From NCBI GenBank assembly GCA_949361645.1, contig OX442431.1:6415160-6479159 (forward strand): a stretch of DNA of 64,000 nt, read 5' to 3'. Shown here in pieces: positions 45,793 through 57,639 of the stretch. Origin of the DNA: Spongilla lacustris (taxonomy: Eukaryota; Porifera; Demospongiae; Spongillida; Spongillidae). Under the pieces are notes generated by a model. That model worked only from the letters and a program-made list of their open reading frames with translations. It ran no database searches and had not been told where the DNA came from. Made by a program: the position numbers and the translations under genes. How positions within the stretch are numbered: position 1 is the stretch's first letter; each line of letters starts with the position of its first letter.

Positions 45793-46407
45793 GCTTTACG
45801 TTTGAAAGAGCCGAATACCCGAGCACCAATATGGTGGATAATTGATTACGTCAAGTTACAACCAATATACTCACACAATTGCTACTACAGATCACGCGAC
45901 GAAAGAGCTCTATATACATCAGCTTAGCGCTTTTAATAGTTCATCTTGCGCAAACCTTGGACAAGATGAACCTGGCAGCCTACGGACGTATAAACCTATT
46001 GCGTGGGTATTGCCTCACGTGTGCGGAGTCCCGCCCAGATTGAAGTTGATATATCGTGTATCGTCAAGGTCGCAAAGCCTAAGGTGATAACGGGTGTGTG
46101 CTTGAGTAAGAGACTGAGGGGAGTGAGGAGGGAAGGGAGAAGAGAAGAAGAATGCAGGCGTTATGTATTTATAATATTGTATGGAATTCGAAGGGCTCGC
46201 GGGTATACTATAAATGGTAATGGAACCAGCTGTTTTCATGGCAGCTAGCGTGCATGCCAAACCAAATGAACACGGCTAACTAAGTAAGTAAAATAGCCCG
46301 GTAAAACCCAGAGGGTTGAGTAATCGAAACCTAAATAGGCATGAGTGACTGTAACTCAGTGCTTACTTAGTATGGGGTTGCCGAAGGCCATTCCGGCCTG
46401 TCAGGCC

Positions 46408-46466
46408 GACCTTTCAGGCCAGATCTTCCGGCCGGTGTTTCAGGCCAGACCCTGGCCTGAAAGGTC
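46408..46466. repeat. Conserved 15-bp hairpin, unit B copy
   Basis: Same stem as 34,767-34,825 with loop changes, in the equivalent place of unit B. Confidence 0.75.
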
Positions 46467-47065
46467 TGGGCACACCCCTTATATCAACATGTCTATTGAC
46501 AAACGATGAATTTCGTTTAATTGGATTAAAATAAATCCAGTACTTGTGTATTGAAAGCATAGCCGATGTTAATATATCGTATAGCATTAGAGGAATACCG
46601 TAAATCTTATTTAACGTCACTACAGCGAAATTCATCATTCATGCATTCCAGAGACGTAACTAAATAAATTGTTCAGCTCTCATGCATTGTGCTTTAGCAT
46701 TAGTGCATTAGGCATGGCTCTAGAAAATACATGCTCAGATGCCCTCAGATGAGGCATGCCAAGTACTTTCTCACAAACTTAGAAATTCCTGGAAAACCCC
46801 TCCATATCCATTGTTTCATGCACTTTGAAATGCACCAATCATGCGACCAGGGATTGAGAAGGCCATTTAGTGGGCTATTCGTATATACACCCCTACTGAT
46901 GATATCATTTTTACCCCCTTGGACACACCGATACTAATTACACTCACCCCCAAGACAGATCTATTATATTGTACCTCCAATAGCCACACATCATGCTGGC
47001 AGTATGTCTCAGTACACTACCCCAGGACTTCAGTATTATAATAATAAGAATAATAATAATAATAA

Positions 47066-47402
47066 GATTAGTATCCATGGAAATGTGGAAAACTTTATAT
47101 GGACTCCAAATATGTATCTGTTTGCTCCAGTTGCCATAGAAATATCGGGTATGTTTGGAAAACAGACTCTTTCATTCCTAAAGGATCTTGCTTGTCATGT
47201 TTGTAAGGTGTCAGGGGAAGTGAAGTCCTTTCCGTATCTACTTCAACGCCTCACTGTAGCTGTACAGCGAGGTAATGCTGTCTCAATCCTGAGCACCTTG
47301 CTAGCAAAGATTGACTTGTTTTGGAAGACAGTGACGTTAATTAATTATTCTATGTATGTATTCTACGTATTATTTCTACTTGATTTAGCTCATAGATGTT
47401 AA
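47066..47402 (+). pseudogene. Retroelement-like C-terminal fragment, unit B
   Basis: The open copy of the fragment at 39,893-40,221 in unit A: GNVENFIWTPNMYLF..GEVKSFPYLLQRLTVAV..QRGNAVSIL to TAA. It directly follows the (AAT)n run that is the empty site of the RLE retrotransposon. There is no start or partner domain, so it is a remnant. Confidence 0.45.
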
Positions 47403-48361
47403 ATACACTATGGCTGCTTTGTCTGCTACAAGCTAGTTGGCACATCAGTAAGATGTCAAGGTGGAAGCTAGTGCATTGTCCGTGGCAGTAATACTTTAAC
47501 CAGATGAAGCTGGATTAATACATGGCTAACCTTTTTGCCACTCTAAAGAAAGTGTGCTGAACACTGAATGGCCTCCAGAAGTAAATGTACTTACACATAT
47601 CAACCATGGTACATGTGTGTCCATTGGATCGTCAAACTTACCTATATCTGGTTATCCTTTATGGCTCCACTTGTACAGTCCGTCCGTAAAAATAACTTAC
47701 TGTCTATAGCCTTGACATATCCTGTTCAGGAGGGATGCTACTGATAGCATTAGTATTTTATTGTTTGTCCTGACCTTAGTGAGGGAGAATGCTCGGGCTA
47801 TCCTGGCAAGATCCAGCTGTCCTGCTAGCTGAGCCCTTGTGTGCTATATCCTGTGTTTTAACTTTGCATTTGTTTTACTTGTTTACATTACTGTATGTAT
47901 TCTATGTATTGTACAGATTCTTTTCTGCTTTCGTTTAGTGGCAGCCTCTATATTGTTGTTTCTCTGATGCCTTTATTGGCTGACCCAATGTAAAAGAAAA
48001 GCCAATGCGTGTAAGCTTTGAGACTGATACAGGCTATCAGATGCATTATAGCCAGAAGCATGTATAATACTGAAAGGCTAAATAATCAAGCAGTGAAATT
48101 AATAAGCTATGGCATGTTTTTGAGGTTTCTGATACATAGCAATGTGTAAATATTTCCATATTTCATTTGAATCTCGTCACCCAAATTTGGATCCTCTAAC
48201 CATGCTATTTTAAAGCAGTTGTGTTTGCAAACCTATGTAAGTCAGCTTGCACACATCGATCGAATGTCTGGATGAATGATTTATTACTGGTATCATTATA
48301 TTGTACACGTATAATGCAAGTTCACATGATCTCTATTTTTCTCTAGTAGTGATTCGATATC

Positions 48362-49737
48362 ATGGCAACATTGTTTCTGTTATCTATGTGCCTGGTGAAA
48401 GGTAAGCAGACACTGTGTATTGTATGAAAACCACTAGCCATACATTGTACTGCCCAGTTTTATATGTGTAGCACCAAAAAGTGATCATTAAAGGTACTCA
48501 GAATGGAGATATGATATACTGAAAACTTGAGTTAATATTAATATACAATTTATCAGAAGTATATAAGGATCAATATAATAATACTTTAAAATGCACCTGG
48601 TGGTAATGGGAGTTTTAATCTAGCTGATTAATTTATTGCATGTAACTTAATATGATAGAATAGGGTGGGATGTGTCATCAATCAGCTAGATTGTTTACAG
48701 TACATTTTTATGAAAAGGAGTTTTATTTCACTGTAGGTTATGCATCAGAATTTGGGCAACAGAAGTGTGCTCATAACAGCACACAGACCCTGATAGTGGC
48801 CAATTCTATATATACAGGATTGTCATTCATATCATTTCTGATCAGTGTGTCAATTCTGCTGCTCACCATATCCCGGTTGTGCAAGAAGAATAATACTTCT
48901 ACTGGACGTTCTGAATTATTATTTCTTCTCGGCTCAGTGGTTTTAACATGGTTTTTTGCTGTTGAATCTTTCCAGTGGATCTTTCTGTTCAGTGAAAGTG
49001 AGGCAGGTGGCATTGCATGCCAGGTTTTGGCTGTATTTAGGGAACATGGTGCAATTATGCTGCTGGCATGTACTGGATGTGTTGGATTCCATCTGATTGT
49101 GATAACGAAACCCCCCAAATGTCTTATGGTGATTGAAGAAGTGAGAAATAGACGATACAGAAATCTGGCAATACTGTACACCTTAATTACTTTCATTGTC
49201 CCCATTTTGTTTTTGCCATGGCCATTTGTTGTTGAACACAACCATTATGGACCTAGCAATTATGCCTGTTGGATATCGCAATATGATGAAAACTGCAATG
49301 ACTCAGAAGTTGGTATGATAGAGCAGGTCACACTCTTCTACTTCTGGATACTAATAACTGCAGTTGTGCTTGCAGTGATTGTTGTCAAATTCATCATTTT
49401 TCTACACTGCAGGCAGTCACAGAGACAATGCACTGCTACTTCATGTGCAGTGATCGTTTTTGTGGCTCTTTTGTTTATTGCTGTCATCATCGTAGAATCT
49501 TTGCTTGTAGCCGACTGGATGATAGGGCAGCAAGAGGTGGCACAAACTCTACCTTGGCTTCTTTACACTCAAGTGACATGCATTCCTCTTCTGGTGGTAC
49601 TCTTGAATATCACACTTTTTTTCCGCATGTACCTTGTGCATAAGCAGCCTCGCAGTGTATATGCGCCTGTACATGTGAAAAAGGTTTCGTATCCTCGTGA
49701 AGTAACTCCCATTCTTTCAACTACTTCTGCCGTTTGA
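48362..49737 (+). CDS. Seven-TM receptor, array gene 3 (join 48362..48401, 48737..49737)
   Basis: It has the same layout as gene 2: signal-peptide exon, AAAG|GTAAGC donor, TTTCACTGTAG acceptor, 346 residues. Differences from gene 2 are mainly scattered substitutions, one extra Asn in the loop after TM1 (KKNNTSTGRS) and an extra VKK in the tail (YAPVHVKKVSYP). The loop before TM5 reads YGPSNYACWISQYDENC, and the tail ends EVTPILSTTSAV. It lies in duplication unit B and is the recent paralogue of gene 2. The upstream 1.3 kb is also nearly the same in both units, so promoter sequence was probably copied too. Confidence 0.82.
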
Positions 49738-50964
49738 CATACCAAGTGCTGTATTATACTATATTCTTAGCTAGTTAGGAATTAATAACTGAAGTTTTTA
49801 TAACTCTGTGTACACAATGTGTATATGTGTGTGTTTGAAATAAAGTTTTTTTTTTTTAAAACCTGCAATCATTTATATGTGGGGGGAAATGAAAATATCA
49901 AGCCAGCTGGGTCAGTACTAACATCCTTGAACAATTACAATTACATGTAAGCATTTGTCACTGTGTGTGTAAGTGTGTGGGTTTGTTGTGGTTCACTGTA
50001 GCACATGCAGTTTCAGTCTTTAGTTTATAACTATTATTTTTGTAGTACAGTATATTTATTTCAAATGTGCATGCCCTTCTTGCACAATACACAATCTCAC
50101 CACCCCTATTTGATGCATACCAGGACTGTCGTTACAGAACGCTAGTTGAATGGGGACCAGTTACAAAGCCATGCACATTATTTACCGTGCAGCTGCCTGA
50201 CAGATCTTCCACCTTGCCTTAGTCCAAGTGCCTTATGTTTGCTGTTGGCAATTGTTGCCCTCCCAGTTAATTGCATGCTTTGATATGTCAGTAGGTGAGG
50301 AGGGCTCAGTGTCTCGGCTGCTCTTTCAGACTATCACTTCAAATTGGGCTGAATTAGGTGTCACACATATAGAAGGCAGGGTATACATACATGTATCACC
50401 CATCACTTACAGTCATGTGTTACTGCTGGAGCAAATCCCTATATTTGACACAATTAACTCGCTTCTTACATGTACATCTCTGCCATCATGATTGATCCAG
50501 TGATGGCATAAATTTACTTATACCTGTATTTAGTGCTAAAAATATTATAATAATTATATATAGACATTCATGAGAATGCTCGGCGAGCAATTCGATTTAT
50601 TCATTATCAATTCTCCATATATTAGTCATCTTCTTGTTCAATGTCTTTACTGCACGCATGTATTATTATATTAGTTTCTCCCCCATCAAAAATGTCTTCC
50701 CAACTCATTGCACTTATCTAATAATATGGAGTCACCATTGTGCATCCATTTACGTGCTATCAACTTGATGCCCAAAGAGTTAATTATTTAAACAAGTCCG
50801 GTAGCACTTATGTTTAGTATTGATTCTGCAAATCTCATGAGTTACATGTACCTACAATTAATGTAGCAACAAGGTATTTGCCAACCTTGTATTGGGCAAT
50901 GATCTTGAGCACACCTACCTATGCTTAAGCCACCCGATGATGATATTATAAGCTGTCTGTGCAT

Positions 50965-51780
50965 GTGCTTTGCTGATTACCATGCAGTTGTGACCATTAT
51001 TTTGTGGACGCTATACCATCCGAATTGTCATCATCGAATTGTCATCACCCGCAAATTGATTGATGCGCAACGTGCTTTTATCTCGTGACACAAGATGAAC
51101 CATAATGGAAAACAACCATTTCCAAGTAGTAGTGTGGACGGTTGGAGATTTACGGTTAATACAGTGGCAAAACGATTTGACTTGCTATTGTATTGTACTG
51201 CCAACGACCTGATTATATGGTACATGTGTACTTCCATATCCAAACTGTTGCCAGCAAGCAGCCAAGCCTTTGATATTCTGCAGAAGTAGCCACTCCTTCG
51301 CGCGCGCATTTTTCTTAGTCTACACGTTACCTTTTGAAAATCAGTTTTCTAATCTATCTCTGCTCACGTGCTGAAACATTTACGTAATTTCAACTTAAAA
51401 CAGCTTTGGGCCCAGAGAGACCAGATTGAGACTGACAGAATTGGTTAGCCATAGTTAAGAGTGCTTTGATAGTGTGCTCGAGATATGACCGGCGAAAGCC
51501 CAAGTGTACCTGTTACGGTGTATCGGCGCTCTAGCTGCACATATATGGGCGTAACCTAACGCCCATCTCACATGAACATTTTTTTTTCAGTGCATCCATA
51601 CTGATATTTGGGGCATATTAGGGTATTTGTACTAGTTTCCGTTGCTATTCGACCATTCCTATTTAAGCAAGAGCTCTGCCTAGGTGCATGTGTGGGTAAA
51701 GACGTGCAGCAATCTGCCCACGTACCTCACGCGTGAGTGTGGACAGGAGTCGTGTGGGAGTGAACTCCATACTACAAGTG
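50965..51780. other. No supported gene
   Basis: Unique DNA after the duplication end. Short frames at about 51.1-51.3 kb on both strands have no recognisable content. Confidence 0.45.
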
Positions 51781-51827
51781 CAATGCAGCTCATTGGCATG
51801 CCCTGTCTTACACTCACAGTTGACATC

Positions 51828-54800
51828 ATGACACGGCTGATGCTTGTGATTTTTTTGCTACTGGAAGTGAAAGGCAAGCTGAAATATAAATATGTGTGCT
51901 ATTTTCTCAGAGATAGAACACATTATGTACGTGTGTTGATGATATAGGCACAAAGCATATTACAGTGCTGCATATTTCAGTTCTAAATATTTATATTCCA
52001 CGATGTTACTCAGTTGGTGCATGCATGCATTAAAATCATGTTTGGTGTCTATAAATTAATTAACTTTGTCTGCGAATGAAATTAAAGCTATTGAAAAGGG
52101 ACATAGTACATGACTACTGGTTATGTTATGCAGAAACCAAAGAGCAGGCAATTTAGAATGTTTCTGCTCAACTCATTTGATTGGCTTTCTGTATCTTGAT
52201 ACAAATACCTATCTTTTACAGTGGACCAGTGATGCATGTACTTGATATCTTTTGATTGAGATTGTATCGCATTGTGGCCAGAATGTGTTTCCCTCAAATT
52301 ACTATCACTTCTCAAGGGATAAAGCCCAACAACCTCTCAGCCTTCCATATGAATCCTAAAAGGGCATCAATCTTGTTACATATTAACAAGTTGTAAATGA
52401 AGCTTACGAGTGATCAGTTTATGCAAATTTGACTATATTTGAAATGGAAACACCTGCAGCTGAATACATAAGGCAGATGGGATAAGGTAGATGGTTCCTT
52501 GCAATAACTTGCTGTGTGAATAATAGTGATATAGTGGTGCACCTGTTTCCTGCTCCAGCACACCACACCTTTGTAGCACACTGTGATGTATTCCGATCAA
52601 GAGGTATAATCTCTGGTTTAATTTATGTGTGTTAAAAAGTATTTGTATCAAGTGTACATGAACTCTTGCTTAGAAAGCCATCCAAATAAGTATAAGTTCA
52701 GCAGAAACGTTCTAAATTGTATGCTGTAGTGTTGTTCTGCTTAACTGCTGACATGATATTTCAAACATGGCAAAGGTACATGTATAATGACTTTTCTAAG
52801 TGTGCTAGTTTCACCACATTATAGGTTTTCCCCTTGTTCTATCCACAGTGTAATTATTAGTGTGCTAACATAAACTGAGCCACTACGTATTCATCTCGTG
52901 GCACTGTACAAATCCCTATGATTGTTATTGTAAAAGCTCATGTAGTAAGATGCACAATAACACGACCTTCCACTCACACAAGGGACAGTTGTATATACAC
53001 ATTAGAAGTAGAGTCATGGCGAGATCCCACTGTATATACACATGTACGTGTCAGTTGTAAATTCAGGCTATAGTTAGTCGTACCTTGCCTTTGGTGTCAT
53101 TATAATCAGGAAGTGCTCAATAACATCGTTCAGGGAAATTTCTGCAATGTCCTTGACGATATCCCTGTACTTTCAGTCTGTTATACACTACATAAGACAA
53201 TGCAGTATTGCATAGTGATTGAATACAATAATAACTCACTGCCTTCAATGTACATGTACATGCAGTGAACTGCTGGAAGATAACATGCCAGCACACGTGA
53301 ATGCACAAATTATTCTAAAAAGAATATTCCATTTAGACAACATCAAATCACATAGCTAAGCTTACTTTTGGTTAACATGATATACTGAAGGGTGAGTACA
53401 GTTCTCACACACAAAAAACAAACGTCCAACATGGCCTTTCTGTACTTACAATGAGTGGGGAAGTGTTAAAGTAGAGGACTGTAATTGTCAGCTCAGGTTT
53501 TTAGCATAAAGACGAAGACTTCTTATCTGAATGAATGCATTGCTGGACTGCTCGTGCAGCTGCACTGTTGTACAAGGCTCTGACTCAGATGAACACTTCC
53601 TCTAAACAATAAAAAGCTTCTGGTGGCATTGCATCAGTGAAAAATGCATAAAATGCAACCGCCTCCATAATATTTCACATCATACATGTATGTACGTACC
53701 GGAGGTTTCTAAATTTAGAAATGAACTTCCAGACGGATTTTTCTACTGGTGATGTTTAGTAATGGGCTTATGTGGTCGAGCTAGCATGGCATTTAATAAA
53801 TGGGATTTTCCATGATGACCTTGACCACAGAGCGGAACATGAGACAACAGTGCATGTAGTTTCACAATGGCATCTAACTTCTCTTGAAAAGCTCCCTTCT
53901 CATTTTCGACAACTTGGAGAGTCAGTTTCGATCCTGTCACTGCCATCTTGATCACAACCATGTGTCCTTGTATGATAATACATATCTAATTATATGTACT
54001 TGTGTTCTGTCAATAGTTGATGCGTTTATGGCCTACAAAGATTACGTTTGAAGAGGTTTATAGACTCCCCATGTTCCACACTGTTTATTTTCAGCCCACT
54101 GTGCTCTTGGATCTCCAAAAACCACAAAGAAATAGCACCACACCCATATTAATATCATGCTTAAGTAGTCCTGGCTATGTTCTTGAAGCAGCCAACCCAG
54201 CACATGTCAAATTGGCACATACATCTTGGCTTTGTAAGGATTGCCTGACACACGTACATCATCTTTCCATCTCTTTCTGACCTGTGCCACTGCAGTAAAA
54301 AAATAAAATTAAAAAAAAAACATCTAAACTAATCATTATGTTGTCTAAATTTGTGATTCAATTCATGGAGGATAAATTTTATGGGGTTGGCATGGGCGTC
54401 CCCAAGGGGAGGGGGGGTGGGGGGGGCAGCATGGCCCCCCCCCCCCCCCCCTTTTCTGGACTGAATGGCGCCCCCTCCCCCCACTTGTAATAAAAGTTAA
54501 AGTGTTCAGTATTACTAGGAACACACCCTCAACTGCCTGAAACGGCTGAAAGCGGACAGCACCCCCCCCCCCCCCCCCCCCCCATAGTCATATTAGTCTG
54601 TCAAATGGCGCCCCTTACCCTATCCTGGCCCCCCCCCTCCCCCCCTCTCCCTCTTCCAGAAAAGCTGGGGGCACCCATGGTTGGGTCAGGATATTGTATA
54701 TTTTCATGTTGATTAACACATGTGCATGATTTTGTGTATCATCACAAAGGTTCTGTATCAGAGTTGCGACAGCAAAGATGTGCTCAAAACAACACACAGA

Positions 54801-55780
54801 CCCTGATAGTGGCCAATACCGTGTATACAGGATTGTCATTTGTATCATTTCTTATCAGTCTGACAACACTAATGCTCACCATATCCCAGTTCTACAAAAA
54901 GAATACTTCTACTGAACGTTCCGAGTTAATATTTGTTCTCATCTCCTTTGTTTTAACATTGCTTACATTTATTGAGTCTTTCCAGTGGGTTTTTTTGCTT
55001 AGCGGAAAAGGAGCTGGCCTCATAGCATGTCAGATATTGGGTGCTTTTCGTGAACACGGCATAGTGATGCTATTTGTGCTAGTGGGATGTATTGGATTCC
55101 ATTTGGTTCTGTTACAACAAAAACCAAAGTTCCTTATGGTAATTGATGAAGTGAAAAAGAGACGATACAGAAATTTGGTGATATCGTACACCTTAGTCAC
55201 TTTAATTGTCCCCATTGTGTTCTTGCCATGGCCTCTTGTGGTGCCATCTGTTAAACTGTATGGACCTAGTGCCTACATTTGTTGGATATCACAATATGAT
55301 GAAAATTGCAGTTATTTGACAGCCGGTCTGATAGAGCAGGCTGCACTATTCTATGTTTGGACTGTAATAATGACTTTCATGACAATTTTGATCGTCTGCG
55401 CTGTGTCTGTTACCGTTTGCAGGCAGGTGCCAAGGCGATACACTACTAACTACTGTACGCTGCTTCCAATTACTGCCTGTCTGTTTATTGTGGTCCTGAT
55501 AATGGATTCCCTATTCATTGCTGTCTGGGTGATTGAATGGAAGCGAGTGCAACTATCTCTGTCTTGGCTTATTTATGTCCAGGTCACATTGCCACCTCTT
55601 TTTAACTTCTATTCCATTATTGTCTTCTTTGTTCGGATATGTTACACAAAGTACCATCGTAGGCCACGAAGTGTAGGCATGCCAGTATATGTGAGAAAGG
55701 AGGAGTCTAATGTCCAGCACCCTAACGAGACAACGCCCCTTATATCAACGGCTACTTCTACAGGGACCTCTGCAGTGTGA
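51828..55780 (+). CDS. Seven-TM receptor, array gene 4 (join 51828..51873, 54750..55780)
   Basis: Exon 2 (acceptor ..CATCACAAAG) encodes the receptor body: one Cys in the N-terminus, then TM1 ..TVYTGLSFVSFLISLTTLML. The loop after TM3 is KPKFLMVIDEVKKRRYRN, the extracellular loop is YGPSAYICWISQYDENC, and the tail is ETTPLISTATSTGTSAV. Exon 1 is proposed at 51,828 (MTRLMLVIFLLLEVKG), which has the right length, hydrophobicity and phase but a GC donor (AAAG|GCAAGC) instead of GT. The join gives 358 residues. The 2.9-kb intron holds a G/C-rich MITE. Exon 2 is certain as coding; exon 1 is less so. It is more diverged from genes 1-3 than they are from each other. Confidence 0.72.
51880..53740. 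other. No supported gene (intron of array gene 4)
   Basis: AT-rich intronic DNA with only short scattered frames on both strands. Confidence 0.45.
53743..53961 (-). CDS. Possible P-loop NTPase first exon
   Basis: 72 codons on the minus strand, opposite to and inside the proposed intron of array gene 4. The frame reads MAVTGSKLTLQVVENEKGAF.. and contains CGQGHHGKSHLLNAML. The G-x4-GKS pattern followed by LLNAML fits a Walker A motif of dynamin/GBP-like GTPases. The frame ends soon after, with a weak possible donor (CACCA|GTAGAA). The rest of a GTPase was not found. It may be a gene fragment, or a chance match in a short frame. Confidence 0.3.
   Translation of the reverse strand: MVVIKMAVTGSKLTLQVVENEKGAFQEKLDAIVKLHALLSHVPLCGQGHHGKSHLLNAMLARPHKPITKHHQ
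54391..54679. mobile_element. 289-bp G/C-run MITE with GTTGG target duplication
   Basis: Starts CATGGGCGTCCCCA and ends with the inverted TGGGGGCACCCATG. It is flanked by GTTGG at 54,386-54,390 and 54,680-54,684. Inside are G8, C17 (54,435-54,451) and C22 (54,562-54,583) runs and repeats of TGGCGCCCC. It lies 70 bp upstream of exon 2 of array gene 4. Confidence 0.75.
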
Positions 55781-56438
55781 ATGATGTGCTTTAACACGTG
55801 TACAATGATTTGTCAATGTGCAGATAAAATTAATGGTGTTTGGTAGTGTACATGTAATTTCATGTTTGAAATGTGGATTTTTATATAGTTGATATAAGCC
55901 TTTGCTATTAATGACTATTATTTTATGTATTTTGAAAGCTGCTTGATGAAATGATTGATGAAATAGGATGGGATGATGCATGTATTTTTAAAAAGTAACA
56001 TATTGATGAGCTCACTATTAAATTAGGTCATCCTGTGATTCATCGTCTCATTAGACCAATATAAAATTATTGATGAAAAATAAATCCAAATGAAAATATA
56101 TTGTACACTATCTACTATATCTGGGCTACAAGCAGCATTCTAATGTACAGCTAAATCAAATAATCATGCATACATGTAGCTCTGTGATAGATAAAAGTTT
56201 TGTACTTGTAAGATTTTTTTGAAGACATTGCAAGCTCTTAGGAAATACAAAGATTGGAAGCTACATGTATGACACACTGAAGTACAGTATGCATAACGTG
56301 TAACACGTAACAAATCTCATTGATGTTTGATGTATAATCTGCATAATTCATTAGATACATGATATGTACACTGGATCATATATGATCTCTTGAGTATGTG
56401 ATATATGAGAGTCAATTAATGAAAATTTGTTTTCTAAG
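55781..56438. other. No supported gene; first exon of array gene 5 not found
   Basis: No signal-peptide exon with the AAAG donor seen in genes 1-4 could be located here. Confidence 0.45.
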
Positions 56439-57478
56439 GTTCAACATGTACTTCAGCATCAATACTGAGTAACTGTACTGAGAACATCACACAGACCCAG
56501 AAAGTTGCCAATTCTATATATTCAGGATTATCATTCGTATCATTTCTGATCAGTGTGCCAACTCTGCTGCTCACCATATCCCAGTTGTGCAAGAAGAATA
56601 CTTCTACTGGACGTTCTGAATTATTATTTCTTCTCGGCTCAGTGGTTCTAACATACTTTTCTGCTGTTGAATCTCTCCAGTGGGTATTTCGGTTGAGTCC
56701 AGAAGAATCAGTATGTCAAGTGTTCGGAGCTTTAAGTGAATATGGTGCACTGATGCTTATCATGTTGCTAGGATGCATTGGACTCCATTTAGTTCTGTTA
56801 CTACGACCTCCTAAATGTCTTATGGTGATTGACGAAGTGAAGAACAGGAGACATAATTATCTTGTAATTTTTTACTGCTTTGTCACGTTCCTCTTCCCAC
56901 TTTTCTTGTTACCATTGCCATTTGTGATTGAACCAATTCATTATGGAGCAAGCGAATACATCTGCTGGATATCTCTGTCTAACACTATATGGTGTGATGA
57001 TGCGTATTTGACGGATGGTTTGATAGAGCAGGCAACTCTCTTCTACTTTTGGGCTTTAGCCATTACTGTCATGTTAGTATTGGTGGTCATTGCTGTGTCA
57101 GCAAGTGTGTGCTGGAGGAGGTCGCCATGCCAATTCAGTACTAACCACTGTACCGTAATACTTGTAACTGCCCTTCTGTTAATTGCTGTAATGATGATGG
57201 AGTCACTCTTTGTAGTAAATGTAATGATTGGACTTCGGAAAATGCAATATTTGCCTGCAACGACGTTCATTAAAGCCATTGGCATTCCTTTTATTGTGAT
57301 GCTCGCCACTCTAGCTCTTCTTGTTCGCATCTGTTACATAAGATTTGCTGTGAGGCTGCGGGGTATATTTGTGATGACACACACGAAAAGGGTAGGGACT
57401 AACATCATCTATCCTCACGAAGCAACACCACTTCTTACAACCCCTACTTCTACTAAATTTGACTTACCTAATGAATAA
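56439..57478 (+). CDS. Seven-TM receptor, array gene 5 (large exon only)
   Basis: The exon starts after TTTTCTAAG with the same phase as the others. It begins STCTSASILSNCTENITQTQ.., with two N-glycosylation sites. TM1 is followed by a stretch almost the same as in genes 2 and 3 (PTLLLTISQLCKKNTSTGRS), then the sequence diverges. The loop after TM3 is PPKCLMVIDEVKNRRHNY, and the extracellular loop is YGASEYICWISLSNTIWC. The tail has EATPLLT but ends DLPNE, without the S-x-hydrophobic end of the others. No signal-peptide exon was found upstream, so it may share one, use a diverged one, or be incomplete. Confidence 0.7.
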
Positions 57479-57639
57479 CTGATTTTGAGTACTTTTTTTA
57501 TAGAGTAGTACTGAATTTTAATTTGTATTTTGTTTGAAATAGCAAGCTTATGATTTGTGATTAAGAATGTATAGCAACTGCAGATAAAATTAAAATTAAT
57601 TCTGGAATTGAAATTTGTCTACTACATTTGATTTATTAC

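Larger units (their letters stand above)
44881..45910. mobile_element. DNA transposon remnant with THAP domain, unit B only
   Basis: The 1,030-bp insertion is absent from the same site in unit A (31,483). Ends are GAACTCTTTC and an inverted GAAAGAGCTC, imperfect beyond 10-12 bp, with TATA on both sides. It encodes two convergent frames: a THAP finger at the left end and an unrelated conserved segment at the right. The two genes, each cut short toward the middle, suggest an internally deleted derivative of a larger two-gene transposon. The superfamily is unclear. Confidence 0.7.
43954..50960. repeat. Segmental tandem duplication, unit B
   Basis: About 7.0 kb, collinear with unit A and ending at GCAT 50,961-50,964. 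It holds array gene 3 and an extra 1,030-bp THAP transposon remnant. Divergence from unit A is low, a few percent by eye, with short indels. Confidence 0.85.

Noticed and set aside
28687..57478. Naming the array genes as cAMP receptors or secretin receptors
   Set aside because: Only the CWI loop resembles those classes; other hallmarks such as WLFG in TM6 are absent, so the family was left open.
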